A DNA stretch of 64,000 bases from Kribbella sp. NBC_00382 (GTDB lineage: Bacteria; Actinomycetota; Actinomycetes; Propionibacteriales; Kribbellaceae): assembly GCF_036067295.1 (NCBI RefSeq), contig NZ_CP107954.1, positions 2,108,001-2,172,000 on the forward strand, written 5' to 3'. The position numbers and the translations under genes were made by a program. The notes under the pieces are model-generated. The model did not search any database. It was not told the DNA's origin and worked only from the letters and a program-made list of their open reading frames with translations. The stretch's first letter is position 1; the number at the start of each line of letters is the position of its first letter. Positions 57,877-64,000 of the stretch are shown here, one piece after another.

Positions 57877-58141
57877 TTGTCCTCCATGCAGTTCCAGGGT
57901 GGTCGGCCTTAGTCGCGGAGCGAGCGCGGTGCCGGTGCGCCGTGTGTTCACCGTCACGTCAGATCCAACGGATGAGCAGAACGGAAGGTCACGCACGAAA
58001 TCTGGGCAATTGTCCAGAACGTCTTCACCCGCTGTTCACCCGCTTCGAAGCCTTGTTCGATTGTCTTGGGAGACGCAATTCATAGCGTTTCCTCAGGTAC
58101 GACACGCCGAGGCGACCTGACGGCCTCCGTACGCTGGTGAG

Positions 58142-58693
58142 GTGACCATCGAAGACGCTGGGACCAAGGCCCTGGCAGTTCCCGACCGGGTCGTTTCACC
58201 GACCGGGATCGCCACCGTCCAGACCGAACACCTGATCGGCGACATCAGCGACGCGCTCCGCCTGCTGGACGCCGTCGAACGAGTCCGCGGCCACGCCCAC
58301 CCGCTGATCCTCGGCCTGCAGGACGCCATCGGGATCAAGATGCCGGCCGCGCTCGTGCTCAGCGCGATCTCCAATGGCCGCGACTCCGCCGAGTCCGTCG
58401 CCGCCCAGGTCGGCACCACGACAGGCGAGGCCGAGCTGGCCATCGCCGAGCTCGCCGCCCTCGGACTGGTCCGTACTTCGCCGGTCCTGATGGTGACCGG
58501 GATGGGCCAGGCCCGGCTGTCCCAGCTCGACGGCCTGACCGTCCGCGTCCTCGACGTGGTCACCGGCATCCTCGGCCCGGCCGACGCTGCCCAGTTGATC
58601 CGCCTCCTGCACACCGTCGCCGACGGCCTCGAGTCAGCCGCGATCACCGCCACCGTCTCCGACCAGCTCCCACCGACGATCCTCCACAACTAG
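58142..58693 (+). CDS. Winged-helix (MarR-like) regulator-type protein (183 aa)
   Basis: A 183-aa protein with a central winged-helix-like unit (SAESVAAQVGTTTGEAELAI, AELAALGLVRTSPVLMVTGM, GQARLSQLDGL), preceded and followed by helices. It resembles MarR-type regulators without a strong match. Starts with GTG. It overlaps the DUF3152 gene by 4 bases at its end (convergent). The 265 bases upstream, 57877-58141, contain no gene that I can support. Confidence 0.65.
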   Translation: MTIEDAGTKALAVPDRVVSPTGIATVQTEHLIGDISDALRLLDAVERVRGHAHPLILGLQDAIGIKMPAALVLSAISNGRDSAESVAAQVGTTTGEAELAIAELAALGLVRTSPVLMVTGMGQARLSQLDGLTVRVLDVVTGILGPADAAQLIRLLHTVADGLESAAITATVSDQLPPTILHN

Positions 58694-59565
58694 TTGCTGG
58701 GCGTCGGGTCGTCGTACTTGCCCAGCTGGCCCTCGTAGCGGCGGCCGTTCCGATACGGCCAGGCGTACGCCGTACAGCCGTGCAGGCCTAGCGTCTGCTG
58801 CTGCATCACGGGAGCCGGCTGGCCTGCGCCTGGGCACAGCTCATGCGCATTGCCGAGGCGATGGCCGGTCTCGTGGTTGATCATGTACTGCCGGTACGCC
58901 GTGAGGCTCGCCCCGTAGTTCGGTACTCCCCTGGCCCAGCGCGCCACGTTGAGCACGACCCGCTCGCCGATCCGGCAACTCGTGTACTGGTCGAAGCCGC
59001 CGCCGCAGTACGTGTCCCGAGTCGCGGGCGTGACGAGCATCAGCTTGAAGTCAGCCGCCTGCCCGGGACCGACCTGGCGGAACCGGTACTTCCCTGCGGA
59101 GGCCCAACCTTCCGGAGCGCCGTAGGTCTCGCGGACGAAGCTCGCGAACGCCGCCGGGTCGACACCCTTGATGCCACCCTCGATAGCGATCTGGAAAGTG
59201 TAGACCTTGCCCGACCGGCCGATCGTCGCCGGGTCGCCCGGCAAAGTCGTGAACTCGACCGTGCCGCGTACTGGATAGGTGATCCCCGGATCCCCTTGCC
59301 CAGGCGCCGCATTGGACTCCGGAGACCCCGGTACTACGGGAGTCCCCGACTCGGCCGGCTGGCCGGACTCGTTGGGCTGGCCGGGCTTGGCGGGCTTGCC
59401 TGAGGCGGCGAACTTCGGGGCGGACTTCGCGGAGTGGGTCGACGTCTGGGCTACTGGTCGCGCTGGGTGATCCTGGCGGGAGAACGGGCTGGCCGGCAGT
59501 TGGAGCAGCGCCACGACCGCGACCGCCCCAACGATCCCCAGGGCGGCGATCCTCGTCTTGCGCAT
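58690..59565 (-). CDS. DUF3152 family secreted zincin-like protein
   Basis: A 291-aa protein. The N-terminus is a signal anchor (AALGIVGAVAVVALLQLPAS) followed by a Pro/Gly/Ser linker to about residue 95 (KPGQPNESGQPAESG). The DUF3152 domain has a zincin-type motif INHETGHRLGNAHELC (HExGHxxGxxH), and conserved Cys pairs (CGGGF..C; HGC). It probably acts at the cell surface as a peptidase. ATG at 59563-59565 follows GAGGAGC. The 16-bp palindrome at 59688-59703 lies between it and the divergent deiminase gene. Confidence 0.88.
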   Translation of the reverse strand: MRKTRIAALGIVGAVAVVALLQLPASPFSRQDHPARPVAQTSTHSAKSAPKFAASGKPAKPGQPNESGQPAESGTPVVPGSPESNAAPGQGDPGITYPVRGTVEFTTLPGDPATIGRSGKVYTFQIAIEGGIKGVDPAAFASFVRETYGAPEGWASAGKYRFRQVGPGQAADFKLMLVTPATRDTYCGGGFDQYTSCRIGERVVLNVARWARGVPNYGASLTAYRQYMINHETGHRLGNAHELCPGAGQPAPVMQQQTLGLHGCTAYAWPYRNGRRYEGQLGKYDDPTPSN

Positions 59566-59687
59566 CAACAGCTCCTCACCCCGCGCTCTGGTTGAGCGCG
59601 TCCTCACCCAGTACTTGCCTGATCGGCCGAAACCCCTTCTCGGCCGTCGGCCGCAGCCCGTTGCTCACTCGCCCTCCTCCCCTGGGT

Positions 59688-59744
59688 GGAGATCCGGATC
59701 TCCGCCTGCCTGATTCCGCACGACCGTGTTAGTTTCGTGGAAAC
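59688..59744. promoter_or_regulatory. Palindromes between DUF3152 and arginine deiminase genes
   Basis: A perfect 16-bp palindrome GGAGATCCGGATCTCC (59688-59703) and a shorter dyad GTTTCGTGGAAAC (59732-59744), in the gap between divergent starts at 59565 and 59774. Both are plausible operator sites for a shared regulator; none is encoded next to them. Confidence 0.5.
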
Positions 59745-59773
59745 AATACGGACGTGCGAATACAGGGAGTGAG

Positions 59774-61597
59774 ATGAAGCGCTGGACCACGAGCCTCGTC
59801 GTCATGACGCTGGCGCTCAGTTCAAGCCCCGTGATGCTCGCCTGGGGCACCACCTCGGCGTCGTCGGGAGCCGGGCTGACTGCGGATGTGAACCGGGATG
59901 GACGACTGACTGCGGCCGATGAAGCCGGAGAGGATCGGTGGACCGGCGGCCGCGGTGCGATCTTCCTGCCGAATCTCGATGATGACGAGCGCCGCTGCAC
60001 CGTCGATCCAGCCGAGCTGGACAAGGCCGGCGCCGAGGTCGATCAGAAGCTTGCCGCTTGCAACGATGCCGCCGACGACCGGATCAACGGCCGGGGCGAC
60101 GCGGCCGACCTGGCGCCGCTCAGGGTCGATGCCCAGGGCAACGTAAGCAACCAGGCCGGCGGGCGGCTCAGCGTAGTACCGGCTGATAAGGCGCGGGTGT
60201 TCGTTGATGGGAAGGCGGTCGAGACGCTGACGGCTGAGCAGTTGCGGCACGGAGTACGGGTTGGGTTGGAAGGGCGGGATGTGGTTCGGGATCCGGCCAA
60301 GTGGGACGGTCAGGTGTCCGTCACGTTGACCGTGGCCGATCGCGGGCGGACGAGTAGCGATGTGGTGAGGCTGAGGGTTGCGCCTTTGATGTTGCAGAAC
60401 GATTTGCAGCGGGCGGAGACGGTACTGGCCGCCAAGCCGAACCAGGGGCCGGGCTGGCCGGGTGGGCAGGCGCCTTATCCGGAAGGTGTTCCGAGCGAGT
60501 GGGAGCCGTTCGCGAACACCCTTGGCAAGGCGACGCGTTCGACCGGGGCGAAGCTGAGGTTCGTCCAGGGGACCGCGGACGGCTGGAAGGATCTCTGGTT
60601 GCAGGACACCTTCGAACCGGCTACGGCCAGCATGCCGGCGATCGGTGGCAGCCAGACGATGCGGATCCTGATCCGCTCGGGCAACGTGTGGGAGCTCCCC
60701 GGCGCGGACGGCAAGCCGATCGCAACGCCGCGGCCGGCCGGGCGGTTGATCTACCGCGATCTGCGCGGTCCGGATGTCGGGGTCGTGCAGGAGTTGAGCC
60801 CGGTCGCGTCGAGCGGGCTCAACGACCTGCTCAACATGGGCGGCAACATCGAGTCGCTTCCGCCGTACGCCGGGTATCCGCAGGGCCGGATCGTTTATGG
60901 ATCGGGCTCAAGGCATCCCGATCCGGCGTTCATCACAATGGTGACGAGCCAGGGGTATCAACCGCCGGTCGTGATCGACACGTCCTGGCTGATGGTCGGG
61001 CACGCGGACGAGACGACGCACGTCGTACGGGCCGACAACGCTCGAGGGTGGACGCTTGCCGTTGCCGATCCGCGGTTGGCGGTCGAGTTGCTGCGGGAGG
61101 CGCAGCACAAGGGGGCGGGCGGGGCGCGGCTCTTCGCGGACACTCATTCGGCATCGAAGCCGACAGCCGATCAGGTCCTTGCTGATGGCAACTGGCTGGC
61201 GGACAACGAGGCTGCTGCGGGGCACATCGATGACCAGCTGGAGATTTTGCTCAAGGCAACTGGTTTGCGGTCGAGCGAGCTGGTCCGATTGCCGGTGCTG
61301 TTCGAGAAGCAGAAGGACTTCGGGTTGTTGCGGGCGGTCACTCCTGGGTTGGTCAACGGCTTGTCGCTGACCGCGCGGGACTTCGCAGTACCGGATCCGC
61401 ACGGTCCCAACGTCAACGGTCGCGACCTCTTCCGGCAGGCGACGGAACGGGCGCTTGGGCGCAACGGCGTACAGGTGCACTGGGTCGAAGACTTCTTCTG
61501 GGCCCACCTGGCCGGCGGCGAAGTCCACTGCGCCACCAACGCCCTCCGCGACACCCACTCCACCAACACCTGGTGGAAGTCAGCGGACGACCTTTAG
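59774..61597 (+). CDS. Secreted protein-arginine deiminase (PAD)
   Basis: A 607-aa exported enzyme. The signal peptide is residues 1-27 (LVVMTLALSSSPVMLAWG). Residues 34-80 look like EF-hand/dockerin calcium loops (DVNRDGRLTAADEAGED; NLDDDERRC). The catalytic part has the PAD triad: Asp in WLQDTFEP (about 275), His and Asp in MVGHADETTH (about 407), and Cys in GGEVHCATNALRD (about 585). ATG at 59774-59776 follows AGGGAGTGAG. PADs turn peptidyl-arginine into citrulline with Ca2+. Bacterial PADs of this multi-domain type are rare. Its end overlaps the GNAT gene by 18 bases. Confidence 0.88.
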   Translation: MKRWTTSLVVMTLALSSSPVMLAWGTTSASSGAGLTADVNRDGRLTAADEAGEDRWTGGRGAIFLPNLDDDERRCTVDPAELDKAGAEVDQKLAACNDAADDRINGRGDAADLAPLRVDAQGNVSNQAGGRLSVVPADKARVFVDGKAVETLTAEQLRHGVRVGLEGRDVVRDPAKWDGQVSVTLTVADRGRTSSDVVRLRVAPLMLQNDLQRAETVLAAKPNQGPGWPGGQAPYPEGVPSEWEPFANTLGKATRSTGAKLRFVQGTADGWKDLWLQDTFEPATASMPAIGGSQTMRILIRSGNVWELPGADGKPIATPRPAGRLIYRDLRGPDVGVVQELSPVASSGLNDLLNMGGNIESLPPYAGYPQGRIVYGSGSRHPDPAFITMVTSQGYQPPVVIDTSWLMVGHADETTHVVRADNARGWTLAVADPRLAVELLREAQHKGAGGARLFADTHSASKPTADQVLADGNWLADNEAAAGHIDDQLEILLKATGLRSSELVRLPVLFEKQKDFGLLRAVTPGLVNGLSLTARDFAVPDPHGPNVNGRDLFRQATERALGRNGVQVHWVEDFFWAHLAGGEVHCATNALRDTHSTNTWWKSADDL

Positions 61598-62062
61598 CCG
61601 CTGCGCCGGGTAGGTGCTGTCGGCGAATCCAAGGGCTCGGTAGAGGCTGTCGCCCTGCTCGGTGGCGTGCAACTCGATCTGCCCGACCTCGGTTTCGTCG
61701 CGGTACCAGTCCAGCAGCCTGATCACGCAGGCCTTCGCCAGGCCGCGACGCCGGAAGTCCGGTTCGGTACTGACGTTGTAGAGGTAGCCCCGGGTGATGC
61801 TCAGGTCCTTCGGGCTCGGTGGGTGGATATTGCATTGGCCCACCGCGCCCGCTACCACCCCGGCCTCGGGGTCGTCGACGACGAAGGCTGCGAAGGTCTC
61901 CGGCGAAGCAAGCCCGGCCGCGAAGAAGCCGAGCGCTGCCTTCCGCCAGGGTGCGTCCTCGCCGCCGATATCGACGCCCATCGCCGCAATCATCAGGCCG
62001 CGCAGGCGCACCAGGGCTTCGGCATCATCGGGTTTGGCTCGGCGTACCTCGATCGTCGTCAC
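61580..62062 (-). CDS. GNAT family N-acetyltransferase
   Basis: A 160-aa acetyltransferase: VRRAKPDDAEALVRLRGLMI, then GYLYNVSTEPDFRRRGLAKA with the CoA loop RRRGLA and IELHATEQGDSLYRALGFAD, the conserved 'L.A...G..LY..LGF'. It is 7 bases downstream of the NAD(P)-binding gene on the same strand, perhaps co-transcribed. Substrate unknown. Confidence 0.88.
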   Translation of the reverse strand: MTTIEVRRAKPDDAEALVRLRGLMIAAMGVDIGGEDAPWRKAALGFFAAGLASPETFAAFVVDDPEAGVVAGAVGQCNIHPPSPKDLSITRGYLYNVSTEPDFRRRGLAKACVIRLLDWYRDETEVGQIELHATEQGDSLYRALGFADSTYPAQRLKVVR

Positions 62063-62069
62063 CCTTGGA

Positions 62070-62831
62070 TTATCGGACCCGGTCGGTGAGGAACGCTTCC
62101 CAGGTGTGGGTGCCGGTGGCGTTGGCGGGGGCGAGGTTGACGCCGGTCCGGAAGGCGCGCGGGGCCTTACCGGGGAAATGGATGGGGAGGAGGGGGCGGC
62201 GGCGGTTGGTGGCCTTGAGGTAGGAGGTGACGATCTCTTTCAGGGTGTAGATCTTGGGGCCGGCGATGTCGGGGACGAGGCCGGACGGTTCGCCTTGGGC
62301 TAGTTCGACCAGGCGAGCGGCGACGTCGCGGGCGTCGATCGGCTGGACCCGGAAGCCAGTGGGAACCGGTACTACGGGGAGCTTGGCGAGCGTCTTGGCC
62401 AGGGTCAGTACGAGGTCGTTGAACTGCGTCGCACGAACCGTGGTCCACGGCAGCCCGGACTCCGCGATCACCTGCTCGGCGCCGCGCTTGAACCCGAAGT
62501 ACGCGAAGGACTCCTGGTCGGCACCGACGACCGAGATGTAGACGAGGTGCGGCTTGCCACCGGTCGCAGCCACCGCCTTGACGAGCGTGCGCGCCTTCTC
62601 GTCGTCACCCTTGGCGTCGCCGGCCAGGTGGACGATCGTGTCGACCCCGGCGACTGCCGCGTCGATGCCTTCGCCGGTGGTGAGATTCCCAACGACGTAC
62701 TCGATCCCGTCGGCCGCCTCGTGGCTGCTCCGACTGAGCACCCGCACCTTGAATCCTGCGTCCCTCAGCAGCGGGGTGGTCAGCCGCCCGAGCGTTCCGG
62801 TGCCGCCGGTGACGAGGACGGTTGCGCTCAT
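62070..62831 (-). CDS. NAD(P)H-binding (NmrA-like atypical SDR) protein
   Basis: A 253-aa Rossmann protein: VLVTGGTGTLGRLTTPLLRD with GGTGTLG, then VDTIVHLAGDAKG, and FKRGAEQVIAESGLPWTTVR typical of the NmrA/YtfG type. This group reduces quinones or acts as a redox sensor. ATG at 62829-62831. It lies upstream of the GNAT gene on the minus strand, and a TetR gene is upstream again, 115 bases away, in the same direction. Confidence 0.87.
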   Translation of the reverse strand: MSATVLVTGGTGTLGRLTTPLLRDAGFKVRVLSRSSHEAADGIEYVVGNLTTGEGIDAAVAGVDTIVHLAGDAKGDDEKARTLVKAVAATGGKPHLVYISVVGADQESFAYFGFKRGAEQVIAESGLPWTTVRATQFNDLVLTLAKTLAKLPVVPVPTGFRVQPIDARDVAARLVELAQGEPSGLVPDIAGPKIYTLKEIVTSYLKATNRRRPLLPIHFPGKAPRAFRTGVNLAPANATGTHTWEAFLTDRVR

Positions 62832-62946
62832 GATGCTGTCTCCTGTCGGTCAGTACGGCCGCGGTTCTCGCGGCTCTACTTGTCCGACTCGCGCCAGGCG
62901 ACGAATGTGACAGCAGGCTGGATTCAGGCGCCCTGGCGCTTGCGCC

Positions 62947-63564
62947 TCATCCTTTCGAGAGGATGCCGGCGCTGGCTGCCGCGGCGGCGTCGCGGGCGTA
63001 GCGCTCGGCGTCGGCCATCGTCAGGTGCTGCCGCAGCAACGCGAGTTGGTGGAAGAGGGGTGCGGTCGAGGTCAGCAGGACGCGGTGGGGGTCGGTGTCG
63101 GCGGGGATGTCGCCGCGGTCGATGGCTCGGGTGACGACGATTCCGCTGCGCTCGTACCGGTCCTTCCAGAAGTCGTGCAGCGCGGTGGCGGCCTCGGCTG
63201 TTCGGAAGGAGGCTGCGATGACGGCGACCGTGAGGGATGGCAGGACCGCTAGCGAGGTGTGGATCTCGCGGTTGAGCTCGACCAGGTCGCCTTCGAGCGA
63301 GCCGGTGTCGGTGGGGACCCAGGCGTCGTCGGCGCCACTCGCGAGCAGGTCGATCAGTAAGCCGTCGACGGTGCGCCAACGGCGGTACACAGTGGTCCGG
63401 TGTACGCCGGAGCGCGCGGCGACGCCGTCGATGGTGAGTCCGTCGTAGCCGTGCTCGGCCAGCTCTGCCTCCACTGCTGCGAGTACGTCCGCCCGAACCC
63501 GCGCGGTCCGGCCACCCGGCCTAGCCCTCTCGGCGGCCTGGGTTGCGTTGTCGGGAGCGGGCAT
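62947..63564 (-). CDS. TetR family regulator
   Basis: A 205-aa regulator. HTH at about residues 25-70: VLAAVEAELAEHGYDGLTID, GVAARSGVHRTTVYRRWRTV. The C-terminal TetR_C domain has VLLTSTAPLFHQLALLRQHL. It is divergent from the ABC-F gene and upstream of the NAD(P)-binding gene, so it could regulate either one. No strong palindrome was found in the 126-base gap between TetR and the ABC-F gene. Confidence 0.88.
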   Translation of the reverse strand: MPAPDNATQAAERARPGGRTARVRADVLAAVEAELAEHGYDGLTIDGVAARSGVHRTTVYRRWRTVDGLLIDLLASGADDAWVPTDTGSLEGDLVELNREIHTSLAVLPSLTVAVIAASFRTAEAATALHDFWKDRYERSGIVVTRAIDRGDIPADTDPHRVLLTSTAPLFHQLALLRQHLTMADAERYARDAAAAASAGILSKG

Positions 63565-63609
63565 GGCATGATCTTAACGCAACATTCGTGGCATTAGCAG
63601 GAGGTAGTC

Positions 63610-63621
63610 GTGGATCTCTGA
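63610..63621 (+). CDS. Three-codon upstream leader frame before ABC-F gene
   Basis: AGGAGG at 63599-63604, a 5-base gap, then GTG GAT CTC TGA: a complete 3-residue frame (MDL) with a perfect ribosome-binding site, 69 bases before the ABC-F start. Antibiotic-responsive ABC-F genes often have such short leader peptides that act by ribosome-mediated attenuation. Confidence 0.45.
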   Translation: MDL

Positions 63622-63690
63622 CCCGCCGTCGAACCGGCCCCGCCCGTCTCGGGTGCGCGCCGTCCGTTCCAGCGAGTCAGGAGGACACGT

Positions 63691-64000
63691 ATGTCTACCC
63701 AGCTGTCGTTGCAGGAGATCTCCAAGTCGTACGACCACCGCCCGGTGCTCGAGCGGGTGAGCTGCGCCTTCCCGCCCGGCGAGGTGAGCGGGCTGATCGG
63801 CGAGAACGGCTCGGGCAAGTCGACCCTGCTCCGGATCCTGGCCGGGATCGAGCCGCCTGACCTCGACGGCAAGGTGATCCTTGCCGGGAGCATCGGTTTC
63901 CTCGGTCAGGACAACCCGTTGCCGCTTCACCTTGACGTGTCCGCCGTACTCGACCACGCGCTGGCCGAGTTGCGGGCGATCGAGCGGCGGTTGCTGGAGC
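63691..64000 (+). CDS. ABC-F ATPase (partial)
   Basis: The first 103 residues are visible; the gene runs off the right edge. ATG follows GGAGG. The N-terminal ABC domain shows LQEISKSYDHRPVLERVSCA, Walker A GLIGENGSGKSTLLRILAG and the Q-loop GFLGQDNPLPLHL. No membrane segment is present; ABC-F proteins have two such domains joined by an arm that reaches the ribosome P site. Some members protect the ribosome against macrolide, lincosamide or streptogramin drugs. The leader frame upstream suggests inducible control. Confidence 0.88.
   Translation, partial: MSTQLSLQEISKSYDHRPVLERVSCAFPPGEVSGLIGENGSGKSTLLRILAGIEPPDLDGKVILAGSIGFLGQDNPLPLHLDVSAVLDHALAELRAIERRLLE

Overview
The window is about 70% G+C. 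Its genes are densely packed, often overlap by 4 bases, and use many GTG starts. The gene families seen (BTAD/SARP regulator, SCO6745 family, DUF3152, ClgR-type regulator next to clpP, actinobacterial HelD, DUF4865, DUF3224) point to a soil actinomycete of the Kribbella/Streptomyces type. The genus is inference. There are no rRNA or tRNA genes, no CRISPR array, no insertion sequence and no prophage packaging genes.

Region 1 (1-17 kb, minus strand) is the left-truncated operon of a contractile injection system, a headless phage-tail machine of the eCIS kind. In order of transcription it encodes a 404-aa cluster protein, sheath, tube, an assembly-chaperone-like protein, a 408-aa protein with a long Gly/Ser/Pro linker, a DNA-circularisation-N-like baseplate protein, a small helical protein, a 1371-aa fusion of that same N-domain with OmpA-like and peptidoglycan-binding domains, a 278-aa unknown, a split hub (gpD-like plus gpV-like), a PAAR-like tip, gp25-like, gpJ-like and a gpI-like protein cut by the window edge. 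A SARP regulator lies just upstream, separated from the operon by a very strong hairpin. No AAA+ ATPase or obvious toxin is in view; they may lie left of position 1.

Region 2 (17-49 kb) is a mosaic of small metabolic and regulatory units: efflux and exporter genes, DEAD-box RNA helicase, three TetR regulators (two with clear tandem palindromic operators), amidohydrolase, ankyrin protein, calcium/proton exchanger, FAD monooxygenase, an ArgP/LysE pair, a MerR-methyltransferase fusion, metallo-hydrolase, SDR, ATP-grasp, a ClgR/ClpP pair linked to a PLP lyase, and an Lrp/transsulfuration pair. Two genes look like decaying remnants: a C-terminal piece of a DCC thiol-oxidoreductase and a DUF899 protein lacking its middle.

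Region 3 (49-64 kb) holds a protealysin-like M4 peptidase, a HelD-type RNA polymerase recycling ATPase, a Tat-exported PHP phosphoesterase with a histidine-rich head, an M23 peptidase, an epoxide hydrolase, a DUF3152 secreted zincin, a secreted protein-arginine deiminase, and at the right edge a TetR regulator divergent from an ABC-F gene preceded by a three-codon upstream frame.

No function given here was tested by database search. Calls rest on motif recognition, gene order and known family architecture.
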